64,000 nt of DNA, from assembly GCA_005406025.1 (NCBI GenBank), contig BGZK01000088.1:1-64000 (forward strand), in the 5' to 3' direction. This document shows, piece by piece, positions 13,001 to 23,608 of the stretch. Position numbers and translations under genes: made by a program. The number at the start of each line of letters is the position of its first letter. The stretch's first letter is position 1. The DNA comes from Eumeta japonica. Its lineage: Eukaryota > Arthropoda > Insecta > Lepidoptera > Psychidae. The notes beneath the pieces are model-generated. The model searched no databases and was not told the origin of the DNA. It saw only the letters and a program-made list of their open reading frames with translations.

Positions 13001-14262
13001 CAAGACCCAAAGACTGATGGTGGCTCTATGTTTAAGAGTATTTAATCTTCGAAACAGATGGTATCAGTTTCACATCCGACTACGAAAAAATTAAGAAATA
13101 AGTTTTAATTTAAATGAATGAAGCCTCTCAGGGCCTCTTAGAGGCCCTTGAGTCGTCGGTTTGGGATGTTGTGATCGTATCAGTTACATTTGTCGTTAAC
13201 ATAACCCGAGCCGCAATACGTTAAGCGTGGAAAGTCCGACCTTAGATCCTAGTACTTGAGCCTGAGAGAAATAAACTGTGCAAGGTATGTATTTGTGTTG
13301 AAGTAATTTAAACTAGACATTATACTACTACTATTATGTCCAAGAAAAACATTTTAGACTGATTCGCTCGGTGACTATCCACATTGTGGTAACCGAGTTA
13401 GGTGGGCGGCATGTGAGACATTCGGCATCCGTGCTGAGTCCCGCGAACATGGGTTCTATATATTAGTTCAAAGTTTGAAATTAAGAGGTTGGGGCTAAAA
13501 AAACAAAAAGGAGTGAGTTAAAAAAAAGGAGTTGATCGGGTCACCGGCCCGGGCGCGTAAATATCGATAGTAATAAAGACGAGAGAATCGAATGTGAGCA
13601 ATGTAACGGCGTATTTATACAGAAGAGGTGAACGGATAATTGACAAACTGATCAAATGTACACAGTCTTGTCGTTGCTGATTTTTCGTTCAAGATCCCAA
13701 ATACCGAAAATCGTTACCAAGCGTCGGTCACATCTAGGTTGAAATATTGTCAAAATAAAAGATTTTTAAATATTTTCAAACCACACCAAGAGTTAAGCGA
13801 GAGAGACATGCAAAGATTGTAATGTGCGGTTATGTGATCACTTTGTGTATAAATAAATACACTCTTAACGACACGTAACCGAAAAATGGTATGCGAAACA
13901 TCTCTCCAATATTAATTGAAGGCTCTTTGTTTGTAATCCAACAGCGTAATGTGGTGTTGTGACGAACCCGTTTAGCTTAACCCTTTTTCATCGATGAACA
14001 CGAAATTATCATCAGGAAGCGAAGGGGTGATTTTCGATGTTTCGCAATCCGGAAATGAAATTTTATAGGGCGTGTGCGCCCAGCGACCGCGGACGCGGGC
14101 CGCTGACAGGAAATGAGGCATTTGGAGCAGTTTGAGCACATGTGCAGGGCGACGAAAGGAATTCAGAGAATTCGTTAACAATCGGTTTAGGGTATGGAAT
14201 TAAATTTCCACTCGCTGTTGATGTCAGTATTTTGGATACACTTTCCGATCTATATAAGAATG

Positions 14263-14762
14263 TTAGCTTTTGCCCGCGGTTTCGTCCGCACAGACATAAA
14301 ATGACGAAATTTTTTTAAATAGGATTTTCGTAAAACACGTCCTCTGCGAACATCTACGCCCCGAAAAGAGTAACTAAGTCAAATTGCAAGTCCATTGCAC
14401 CTATAATTTCGGAGATGTCAAAAAAAGATTTTTTTTTTATTTTGGAATAAGGTTTAAGTAAAATCCGTTATCAGTAAGCGTCTAAGTCCCGAAAAGAGTA
14501 ACTTTGTTTAAGTTCAAGTGAAATGGATCTACTGTTTCTGAGATCTCATAAAATGAGTATTTTTCTTATTTTAGATATGATTTGCGTAAAATCCGTTATT
14601 AGTGAGCGTCTACATCCCAAAAAGACTAACTATGTCAAATTTCAAGTCTCTCGTACCTATAGTTTGGGAGATCCTGTGATGAGTCAGAGTCAGTCAATCA
14701 GTCAGTCAGTCAGTAAGCCAGTCAGTCATTTAGTCAGTGATATTTCTTTATATATGTACAGA
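14263..14762 (-). mobile_element. Non-autonomous Helitron (500 bp) with 128-bp tandem repeats
   Basis: On the minus strand the element starts A^TCTGTACATATATAAAG at 14762. It ends with a small hairpin (GCGG-acgaaa-CCGC) followed by GGGCAAAAGCTAA at 14263, matching the Helitron rule of a 5' TC and a 3' hairpin plus CTRR. Inside are three tandem monomers spaced exactly 128 bp apart (TAAAAC/TAAAATCCG at 14331, 14459 and 14587), each also with CCC(G/A)AAAAGA. A (CAGT)n array follows at 14684-14742. There is no coding capacity. The first base after CTAA is C rather than T, a small departure from the expected AT target. Confidence 0.6.
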
Positions 14763-15572
14763 TTTGATAGTGGTTAAAAGAAAATACGATCACATTTCAG
14801 CAAAAAAATAAATTAACATTGAAAATGATTTTTTGATCGTTTGTAGTAGAGGCTCCATTTTCAACGAAAATGCAAATTTTCTCTGGCGTCGTGAGCTTCA
14901 GATCTAAGTAAACGATTAAAGTGTTAAGAAATGCGAAGTAGGAGAACTACAGCACGGTTAAAAAAAACTAATATTATTTTGAGAAAATCGCCACAAACCG
15001 CAAGAAATTGTTGCTTTCAGAAGGTTTCTAAAAGTAAATTTTGAACGTATGTAGATATTCTTTTTTCCAAGTTTCTTACTTTTATATTGAAAATTGACTC
15101 AATATAAAGAGCGCTTTTTTAATTTTTTGAAAATAATACAAATTTTTGCAGTTTTTTTTTAATTGACTGTTTCACAACTTCCAGCTGGATTAGAATATGA
15201 CCGGAATTATTTGCTGGTACTGGTTTATAGTGACAAAAAACAATATCTTTTACCTACCAAAACATTTATTTCGAAATTATTAAAAGAAATATATTTTATA
15301 ATGTAAATGTTGTTTTTGGCATTGGTTTTTGTTTAAATCCTTTTATTATATTCCTATAGTTATTGAGTTCATTTTCAATTACGTGTAGAACACGAGATCT
15401 GTGATTTTTTTAAATAACTTTTCGTTGAATTATTAAATAAGTTTAGTAATGCAAACTTTGATTTTTTTTTTTATCTTCGAACATAAACGTACCACCACGA
15501 AGTCCCAAATTAAGCAACAAAACTTGTACTATGACTGTTGGACAGTCGGTAAAATACATGATATATGCCTTT

Positions 15573-15575
<3 letters not shown>

Positions 15576-15611
<36 letters not shown>
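15576..15611. repeat. (TA)n microsatellite
   Basis: A simple TA dinucleotide run is directly visible. Confidence 0.9.
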
Positions 15612-15616
<5 letters not shown>

Positions 15617-15714
15617 TTAATATATAAATAGATCTCGGACTCACGATAAACATTAATTTTTAATGAAATAAATGTTTGTCTTGTGCGCGGATCTATCCCA
15701 CGCCCTCAAGAGTA

Positions 15715-15905
15715 TTATACATTTAACGTGTGTATCTGTATGTCTGTTTGTGGCATCGTAGCTCCTAAGCGGCTAAGTCGATTTCGATTTAATAAATTTT
15801 TGTTTGAGAGATGATTTAGCCTAAAGCGTTCTTAATTATAACTCGAACAAGTTCGTTCAACTTTTTTGAAGATTATCGGCCCCTTTCTAATTGATGAATG
15901 GTCTT
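15715..15905 (+). repeat. Dispersed repeat fragment with GTCTGTTTGTGGCATCGTAG
   Basis: The run CTGTATGTCTGTTTGTGGCA, then CGTAGCTCCTAAGCGG, a GATTT-rich part and TTGTTTGAGAGATGATTTAG resembles a non-coding repeat I know from lepidopteran genomes. Only one copy is present here, so the assignment rests on recollection and not on internal comparison. Confidence 0.4.
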
Positions 15906-15956
15906 AAGCATCTTTCACAAATCTGATCGAGTCGAAATTCGGTATTCTGTTATTAA

Positions 15957-16154
15957 CTAGTAACTTTTAATCAATTCTGCAACATCACCCGGGATTTTAA
16001 AGATACCCAACTTTCCTAGCAATTTAAAGGCGAAGTACGCATTCGGGCTCATTGGAACAGTCTCAATGAATAGATCATACAACGAAGGCGATCTTGCGCC
16101 CGCGCATCCACCCGTGGACATACAATGAATTCCTGCATTCGATGTATCGATCAA
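15957..16154 (-). other. Unrecognised 65-codon open frame
   Basis: The translation has a balanced composition unlike AT-rich noise (for example GGCAGARSPSLYDLF, PNAYFAFKLLGKLGIFKIPG) and ends at a stop. I recognise no family. It has no convincing splice sites and lies in the receptor intron on the same strand as the receptor. It may be a fragment of a mobile element or a decayed exon. Confidence 0.2.
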
Positions 16155-16184
16155 TCACACTCTCGGTCATGTTCCTTATAGCTG

Positions 16185-16280
16185 TCTCATTCTCGACTCT
16201 GATCACGGTCCCGCTTTTGATTTCGAACCCGGTCTTGATCTAAGTAGATTCCGACGCTGGTCCCTCATCGTCCCGGCGTT
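16185..16280 (+). repeat. Degenerate GATTYCGGTCC-type array, copy a
   Basis: Short degenerate units around GATTTCGAACCCGGT and TCTGATCACGGTCCCGC are strung together. The same style recurs at 20165, 20750, 36595, 38130 and, inverted, at 51115. At 38130 it lies inside a complete Helitron, so these are probably Helitron fragments. Confidence 0.5.
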
Positions 16281-16613
16281 GAATATATAAAGTAAGGTAG
16301 TGTACGGTATGGAGGACGGACCGCGAAAATGGGAGGAGGTTTGAACGAATTAAGTTCAAGAATAATTCCTAATTGGTTGGTTAAGTGCTAAACACAATAT
16401 TGTATGAGTGGTTCTGTATGCTACATAAAACGAAACAATGGTAAATTGTATGGTAGTTTTAATGCATTTTTATTACCAATAGCAACTTCCAGTTAGATTT
16501 GCGAAGTTTTAAATACTAATATATTTTTGAAAATTAATAAAATACATGCCTTATTACAAAATTAAAGTAATAAAAACTTGTTAGTAAGGATTAATAAACA
16601 GATTTCTTTGGTT

Positions 16614-16705
16614 GGACCATAGCAAAACCCTGCAAGATTTTCATGCGATTTAAGACCATGTAAGTTTGGGCTTAAATTGGCTTTTTAGCAACTCTGCTAT
16701 GGTCC
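16614..16705. repeat. Small inverted repeat GGACCATAGCA
   Basis: GGACCATAGCA at 16614-16624 is mirrored by TGCTATGGTCC at 16695-16705, and CCCTGCAAG/CCTTGCAAG lies next to each arm in direct orientation. This may be the remains of a short fold-back element. Confidence 0.3.
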
Positions 16706-17379
16706 CTTGCAAGTTATGGAGACTTCTCAATATAGCGTATCTAATGGTAATAATAAATAAAGTTTAAAAAGCAGGAAATAAATCTTAAGTTAGAAATTTA
16801 AAATATCTCTGACGCAAAAAATACTTGTAAAGTAAAAAATAACACGTATTTTCTCTTTAAGTATAATGTAAGTAGTACGTTCGTAATATTTTGTTTTAAG
16901 AGTCGCTGTGTTTAAATAAAATTTAAGCACAACGATGTTTTTTAATTAAAATAAAATACGTCGAGTTTTAAACAAAAAGTAAGCTACCTACCCATAGTAG
17001 GTAAATATCCAAATAACAGTATCTGAATGTTCAGTCTAAGTTTTTATTAAGACTTAGCTGTTTTTTAACACAATGACGCTAAGATTGAAAAATTACCTGC
17101 CACATAAAATATATTAAAGGGACAATTATGTATTTACTTTATAAAGGTATTGTTTGTGTCAGGAGTTTCAGAATGCAGACATCATCGGAAACGAATTATT
17201 TTAGTTCAATTATTTCTTCTTTCTTCTTTCGTGGACTGACTCCAATTCATTTAGAATTCAACTTTCTAGAAACTTTGCGCCATATAGTATCGTTGTGAGT
17301 TTTCTCTTCAGTAATTTTTGTATATTGCATGCAATCATTTTATTATTTAAAATTATGTATTTCATAAGCTTTTTTGACA

Positions 17380-17820
17380 GCTTCTCTTTCCTTTTTCTAG
17401 ACGCATAATTCTTCTTCTAGTCGTATAGTCGTCGTTCTTTCTCATCACTTGTGTGTTCCAGCACAAATGGTCTTCTTCAAGTTTTTCATATACTTTGCAA
17501 ATATATATATATACCACTCGTATATTTGTTTCTTATTTGATCCGTTCTAGAGACTCCGTCAAACTAATGCAGCATCTACGTCTTTATGACGTCATCATGT
17601 TTACCAGTTTATCTGTAGAGCAGTGCTCAGATTCATATTATTGCAGCGTTGTTATTACTGTCATTTTATATACGTTATCCTTTATTTTAATCCGCATACG
17701 GGAGTCGCATAAAAGGTTAAGTAGTCTTCATTTCCGCCAGACTGTTTGTGTTCTAAATTTCCTTTTTATGTCTGCTTCTAGACGAGATTTTAAAGGTATG
17801 ATGGATTCGAAATACTTAAA
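17380..17820 (-). pseudogene. Dead LINE reverse-transcriptase C-terminal fragment
   Basis: The minus strand reads KYFESIIPLKSRLEADIKRK, then LLCDSRMRIKIKDNVYK, a stop, YESEHCSTDK and, further on, MRKNDDYTTRRRIMRLEKGK. This order matches the tail of insect non-LTR reverse transcriptases: KYLGS, LCDRRMPLKLKGKVYK, YGSECW, then the K/R-rich GKR.RGRP region. Several stops and frame changes show it is dead. A 157-codon open frame on the plus strand (17453-17926) is its antisense shadow. The clade is probably RTE/CR1-like, but this is uncertain. Confidence 0.55.
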
Positions 17821-18082
17821 ACTCTTCAACTTCATTAAGAGATCTGTTTTAGACGAATGGACATGGAATTATATTATAATTAAATGGACATGGGGAAAAT
17901 CACAATATAAGTGCACAATCTTCTGACCATCGATCTTTTGCCATCAAAGTGAAGTCCTTTGATGGGATCATTCATCATTTGATGGGTTCAATTAGTCCTA
18001 ACATCATAATTGGTATTTCTGCTAACGATTAGGTTCTAAAGACTACAGCCTCAACGTACAGCGGGTCGATTCTGTAAACTTT

Positions 18083-18202
18083 AAACCACTCATTCGATAT
18101 CGTTTTGATATCAAAATTACGTAAACCGAGACCGCCACTCGGGGCAAATGTTCTGGCCGTGACGTAATTTTCACGTCATTAACGATATCGACTGAGTGGT
18201 TC
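18083..18202. repeat. Fold-back element with about 40-bp imperfect arms
   Basis: The left arm (18083-18124, AAACCACTCATTCGATATCG and ATTACGT) pairs with the right arm (18160-18202, reading GACGTAATTTTCACGTCATT, then AACGATATCGACTGAGTGGT), leaving a loop of about 35 bases. The arms share the blocks ACCACTCA, TCGATATCGTT and AAATTACGT. It looks like a fold-back MITE remnant. Confidence 0.5.
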
Positions 18203-19634
18203 TAAGTATACAAAATTGACGTGCGATTAAGTCGTGAATACAGTGCTGATTTCTATATGTTTGCAATGTTACAGCCCATTGTCAGGGTCAACATCAGAAG
18301 AGTCTGGGTTTAACTCTGATGAACGCCTATTCTGACCTGCAGCGGTTGACTTGTCCCTGGTGAACTGAACACGCAGTAACATTGTGGTATAGATCTTTAG
18401 ATATCATGTTTTTAATATAATTGCGCTGTCAGTGTTTGCCAGATAAGCTTTCGCTGCATTTGTCCGCACTCGACATGCGACTGTTCTGTCCACGGCGCTA
18501 GTAAGTGCCCACTGATTTGTTGATAGTTTTTTATGTATTTGTTATCCTATTTTTGATAATTTAACCCAAATTGTCAATGGTCTATTAACTTTGATGTGCA
18601 ATGCGTATATATACGCATGTACATTATTTTTTTTTGTTGTTTGAAAGATTGGCAAGACGGACGAAGTGTGTTTGTACAAATACAAATTGTGAAAGTTTGC
18701 GTATACTAATTAAGCGCGAAGAGCTATACGAAGTCGGCTACGATAAGAATAATTGACATCAATGTCTACGTCCTTAACACGTAGCGTCTTGCTTCGCGCT
18801 TCGTTAATGGCCATGTCGTAAACGTAAGCTCAAAGGAAACTGTACACGTTTCAAACAAACTGAAAATCGTTACGAACGAGTAGGAGGCATAAAAACTGGC
18901 TCTTCTGCGTGACTTTCTGTCATAGTTTCGTCTTCAAATACGTTGTGTGAGTTGCGTAAAGATTTTAGTAATACCCAAGCACCCAAACATGACATTGGGG
19001 CAATAGATTGTCTTTTGGTAGTAAACGCTCATCAGCGAGATATGCTTGTTAATTATTATCCTATGAGATCAAAGTACAAAATAAAAGTTTTGTACGGGAA
19101 ACCATCTTTTTTGCGATAACAATTGCAGCTGTCAAACGATCCTAATGATTTTGCTAATAATCCCGTTAAATGTAAGTACAATTCGTGACTTTAAAACTTT
19201 GTCTATTTTATAGTAAAAATATACCAAATTAAACAAAATAATAATAAAAATATAAAACGAGGAAACTTATCTAATAGGCTGATTAAAAAAATCTACCTAT
19301 TTGAATGACTTCATTACTGATAAATGCATATATCAATTACGAAGACATCGATGTTATGAAAACAATAGCTTCAATAAATATAATATCCCTTTTCTGAGTA
19401 CCAAATTGAAATTAGGGTACAACAAATTTTATTTATAATATACTATAAGGACACGTCAAGCATTATATAGTTTATCCCTTTGACTTCTATCAAAATTCGT
19501 GCAACGTCAAATGAAAATTGGATTCAAGAGAAACTTTGATCTTTACTATATAGTAAAGATGAAAGTTCTATCTCTATATAAACACTTGTTGTTTTCAGCT
19601 TTAATAATTCTATTGCTAAGGTTTGCCTTTCATT

Positions 19635-19790
19635 ATTTTTTCCCTTTTTTCAGATCGTAGGTGTTTGATCTTAAGCCTTCAAATGATCTATTTAAGGATT
19701 ACAAAAGCGCATCGGCTCATGTTCGGGTCGAACCCATGACCATAGTTTGAAAGCCGAACGATCTACCGCTGAAACGGGGGTGCTTCCTCC
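19635..19790 (-). mobile_element. SINE-like element with tRNA-type Pol III promoter
   Basis: On the minus strand an A-box-like TTCAGCGGTAGATCG (19773-19759) and a perfect B box GGGTTCGACCC (19735-19725) are spaced as in a tRNA. The anticodon stem does not pair (GGC-TTTCAAA-CTATGG), so this is not a working tRNA. The sequence continues to an A-rich end (GAAAAAAGGGAAAAAATAAT) near 19640. A tRNA-derived SINE is the simplest reading. Confidence 0.5.
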
Positions 19791-20164
19791 GTATTTGTTT
19801 CATTGTGTCACGAAGCGTATTAGCCTTATTGCATTAATCACCCGGAACGGGCTGTCACAGGATTGTTTTTCCTTAGCTTAAATTACAGGTTGCCTTTTAA
19901 GTACAGAGAAGATTAATTAAGTGTATATAACGTATTATATGTACCATTACGTTATTCAAGCAGTATAATTTTTTTATGAGTCTCTGTGTATGCGTATTAG
20001 ATTACACACCAACTGGTACATAAATCACGAGGCTTAATTACGCAGGGTGTGAGTCAGTATTTAATAATCATGTATTTCTTTTTTTTTTGATTACATACTT
20101 GTTGGCCATTTCGCCTGTAGGTACATAGAATGAAGTTCTAGATCTTCATTAAAGATCAATGGTG

Positions 20165-20245
20165 ATGCTGATTTCTGGTGCCGTTTTTGATTCTGATTTC
20201 GGTCCCGCTATCGATTAAAATCGTTCTATAAATTCGTTCCATGGG
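20165..20245 (+). repeat. Degenerate GATTYCGGTCC-type array, copy b
   Basis: The stretch GCTGATTTCTGGTGCCGTTT, then GATTCTGATTTCGGTCCCGC, belongs to the same degenerate array family as those at 16.2, 20.8, 36.6, 38.1 and 51.1 kb. No Helitron terminus is visible here. Confidence 0.45.
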
Positions 20246-20749
20246 AGGCGATTCTCAACCCATGTGGAAAATGTCACATGAGGCAGTTTTCACATATGGA
20301 ATCTTCGTATGCAAAAGGACGAAGAACATCAAGTGGTGGTTAAAGTCTATTCTATTCTCATTCACCTATGGAAATTTACAATAATTTTCATTTTTAGATT
20401 GTGAATTTTTAATAGATATAGGAATACTTGTAATACTTAAAAACCGAATCATATGAAGCTTAAAGCTTCTAAATGTGGAATAAAAAGACTGTTGGTGGAT
20501 AGCAGTGAGACGACTACCAGTCATGTTTTATTGAAAGAAGGTTTTATTCATCATGTTTATATTTAAATTTGAAGTCTGCAATCAGTGTCGTGTGAGAGGG
20601 TGTACTTGTTGCATGTGACATGAAAGCCGTATGACAATTGTCACAGCTTGGAAATTGGTAATACTGAATTAGTGTTTGCATTTGATATTTTTCATTTCGT
20701 ATGAAACGATAAATGTCTTTCGTAGAATAATTTCCATATGACCCGAAAA

Positions 20750-20945
20750 TGGATTCCCCGGCCCCGATCTTGGTTCAGATCCGAGGCGTGTCTTCAGTTT
20801 CTAACCCGATCCTGTTCACACTTCCGATTCTAATACCTTCCCCGTTCTCGATTTCGATTGCGGTTCTATTATCGAGTCTGATCTCGCTCCATTTCATGAT
20901 TTTGATTTCTATCTTACTAAGAACCCGATTTCGTTAACGAATTCT
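20750..20945 (+). repeat. Degenerate GATTYCGGTCC-type array, copy c
   Basis: This is one of the two longest arrays of the family in the window, with repeated variants of TCCGATTC, CCCGATC, TCTCGATTTCG and GGTTC. The array leaves one strand open for 62 codons, which I regard as a by-product. Confidence 0.5.
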
Positions 20946-21746
20946 ATTCTACTCACGTTCTCGACATTCTATGGTTGTACCCTATTTTATGACATAAGAT
21001 GCTTCATTAAAAAAAAATATTAAAGTAAAAAGAAAACTGTGTCTTATTATGATAACAAATCTGTGATTCATTGCTAAAGCGACAACGACTTTAAAGTCTG
21101 TGGTCACTGTCTACTCCACCTACAATTAAGCGTAAGTTTATAAATCTATATAGATTTTAGAGAATTTCTATTTGCATATCCATACTTATACACACTGACT
21201 TTTTTATTAATAATTGCTTACAAATAAAAAAGTTAGATACTTAATATTCAATTTACGTTTTTCGTTGACTATACAAATTTAATAAATTCACGTCTACAAT
21301 CGATTTACAGTTCATGGTCATTTTTATTCCAAATAAATTCAACTTAGTATAATCATATAACCATTGTTAGATCAAAATCAGCTCCCAGTCTATTATTAAT
21401 ATAAAGCTCTTTCGCATTAAACACAAACTATAGTAATTATGGTTTTCGAGCTAGCAATAATTTTAGTTATCAAAGCCCCCGATGAAACCGCAAGTATGCG
21501 TCATCACGCACTCAAAAGCTGTTAGCATGCAAAGCTCTTCCCAGCGACACGCTCGCTCGAAAGCGCTATTCCACCGTTTACACGCGAAGCGCTTAACCGC
21601 CGAACGCGACACTTATAAAGATTTAAGTGATTAAAGGTGCCGCTAGTGTGGAAGCGGCTGTTGTTTGTCTCGATGATGCTATGCGATGTGTATGCACATT
21701 TTAAGGAATAGCACTGCAAGCACTGAGGGATTGGGACAAGTAGATA

Positions 21747-22385
21747 CAGTTGAATCTCGATAAGTTAAAGTCCAAGGGAAACACAAAATATTTTAAGTTA
21801 TAGAGGTTTTAAGTTATCAAGGGTCTATGTTAGGGATAAGTTAATATAGAGGTAGGTGTATGTACATATGTACATACATATGTACCCTTGTTCCACCCTT
21901 TATCAGCGTATGTGAGTGTTGTTAGTTTTCTTTTTGAACTCATTTTAAGCCAGTTTTATCACACAGTAAGTAAAGCGATGTTTCCAGGACAATGATCAAA
22001 AACTTATGATCCAAGGCTTACTTATGTCTTAAGGCTAACCGCCGCAAAGCTTTAAAGAATTTCGAAAAAGCAAACAATAGGTGACATATGTATTGTTTAC
22101 ATTAACAATTTAACTAGTGAACACGTGCAAGCAATAAATACCGAAACCTTTTGTTTTGCACACTCTTTCAAAATGACTCATTGACAAACAATTTTATGTT
22201 ATAGAGGTTGTGGAAACATTTCTTTAAGTTACTGAGGGCCAATACAGAGATTACTTATTTAAGTTATAGAGGTTGCGTATTTTAAGTTATAGAGGTTTTG
22301 GGCTCTGATGGGATGGGAACATATTATTTTTTGAAGTTATAGAGGTTTTTAAGTTACCGAGGTTTGAGTTATCGAGGTTCAACTG
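21747..22385. mobile_element. Pogo/Tigger-like MITE, 639 bp, TA-flanked
   Basis: The left end CAGTTGAATCTCGATAAGTT and the right end (reverse complement CAGTTGAACCTCGATAACTC) form inverted repeats of about 20 bp with three mismatches, flanked on both sides by TA (21745-21746 and 22386-22387). A CAG start and TA duplication fit the pogo/Tigger branch of Tc1/mariner. The motif AAGTTATAGAGGTT or close variants occurs about nine times in the same orientation, at 21795, 21811, 21838, 22196, 22226, 22261, 22284, 22334 and 22351. There is no transposase, so it is non-autonomous. Confidence 0.7.
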
Positions 22386-22849
22386 TATATCCTATAGCAC
22401 CAAACAGACCGAAGAATAGAAAAAATTTCAAGATGCAAATAGTTTGATGAGTAAAATAGGTACCTTATCATCCTTTGATATGGTGATTAAGTATGCGGGG
22501 GGTATGAAATCATGAAACAATTATGCACAATGAATTAAATATTTGGACTTCATCCAAAGAGTAATCTCGTGATCGTTTCAAAGAGTAATCTTACAGAGCA
22601 AATAAAATATGTAAACAATTATATATATTAATAGCCATTATCCGCCCGCTTCGTTGGACATTGTAGAGTATGAAAATAAATAAAGACCGATAATGATGGA
22701 GGGTGTATAGAATTGAAAAAGGCAACTAACCTAAAACCGACAATAGATTCATTACCGCGTCAAATGGTCAAAATGCCGTACAGATACGTTCAGTAGTTTT
22801 TAACTTATGCCCAGACAAAGAAAAAAATCTGTTATGTGCATAATTAGAT

Positions 22850-22852
<3 letters not shown>

Positions 22853-22911
<59 letters not shown>
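22853..22911. repeat. (TA)n microsatellite with adjacent TG-rich tract
   Basis: About 29 TA dinucleotides are followed by TG-rich sequence to 22955. Direct observation. Confidence 0.95.
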
Positions 22912-22915
<4 letters not shown>

Positions 22916-23404
22916 TTTGTGTGTGTGTCTGTATGTATGTGTGTTTGTGTGTGTATAAATTGCAGTAAAGAATTATGGCGTTCACGTTTATTGCCACCCA
23001 ACAAATGTATTTCAATACAATCGCCATAAAATTACCCGTGCGTCCTTGCGTGTTACGTATTTGCATATCGTACGGCCAGATCTCACAAAAGCTTTATCGT
23101 TCACGTAAAAAAAAAAGCGCTTATTATAACAGAGAAAGGAAAGTTTTGGGTGTCACGAATTTTTATGAGAACTATAATTCTGTCCCGCTTTATGACGTAT
23201 TATGAATGAGCGTTATTGCCCATAAAGTGAGATTCAATGGACTTCTTTGTAAACTAGACACTGACGTTTATCATATTTTTGGTTTTCGGCCATCTTATAA
23301 TAGTAAACGTACACGTTTGATAACTGCACCGACTTGTATACAATATGAAACTTTCCATTTATCGTTACTCATTCGGCAGATATAAAATAAAATGATCTAC
23401 TTAC

Positions 23405-23608
23405 GGAGATAACGACTAAAGCATTCCCAACCGCTCCTATGACCACCAGGATGCCGTAGAAGGCGAGGAGAACGGACCTGATCGGGTCATCGATCTTCCT
23501 GTTCTGGGAGAACTTCTCTAGAAGAATGTTGGGATTCTCGATGCCTCTAGAAGTTTCTATCACCCATTTTGCGGAGGCATTGGTAAAGTTCATGCTGTCT
23601 TCCACTCT
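23405..23608 (-). CDS. NPFR: Neuropeptide F receptor-like GPCR, first coding exon (N-terminus and TM1)
   Basis: This exon encodes the extracellular N-terminus and first membrane helix of a class A GPCR. Translation probably starts at the ATG at 23593-23591, which has A at -3; the 15 exon bases before it are open in frame, so an earlier start in an unseen exon cannot be excluded. The coding part is 63 codons (23593-23405). Residues 2-7 hold two N-glycosylation sequons (NFT, NAS). Residues 40-63 form TM1 with the class A signature GAVGNALV (N1.50). The exon is bounded by acceptor CTGTTCCAG ending at 23609 and donor GTAAGT at 23404. The last codon is complete (phase 0) and joins to the exon at 3409, giving VVIS-VVRKPSMRTARN, a junction typical of insect NPF receptors. 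In the family, NPF binding couples to a G protein at the plasma membrane and influences feeding and behaviour. The exact receptor subtype is inference. Confidence 0.78.

Larger units (their letters stand above)
3410..23404 (-). other. Large phase-0 intron of the NPF receptor-like gene
   Basis: The intron runs from donor GTAAGT at 23404 to acceptor TTTCAG at 3410, just under 20 kb, and has no further convincing coding exon. It is filled with AT-rich sequence and the repeats listed separately (5.5-7.1 kb, 8.2 kb, 14.3-14.8 kb, 17.4-18.2 kb, 19.6-19.8 kb, 20.2-20.9 kb, 21.7-22.4 kb and several microsatellites). Stretches 3.5-4.7, 7.1-8.2, 8.35-9.17, 10.05-14.2, 14.8-15.7 and 16.3-17.3 kb show only simple AT-rich sequence without recognisable genes. 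A split between TM1 and TM2 by a long intron is common in insect peptide receptors. Confidence 0.75.

Noticed and set aside
13133..13151. Palindrome AGGGCCTC-TTA-GAGGCCCT as a terminator or operator
   Set aside because: An 8-bp stem alone is common by chance in 64 kb and has no gene context.
17453..17926. 157-codon plus-strand open frame
   Set aside because: The minus strand here reads as a decayed LINE reverse transcriptase; the plus frame is its shadow.
19712..19785. Functional tRNA on the minus strand
   Set aside because: The A and B boxes are good but the anticodon stem does not form; a SINE head fits better.
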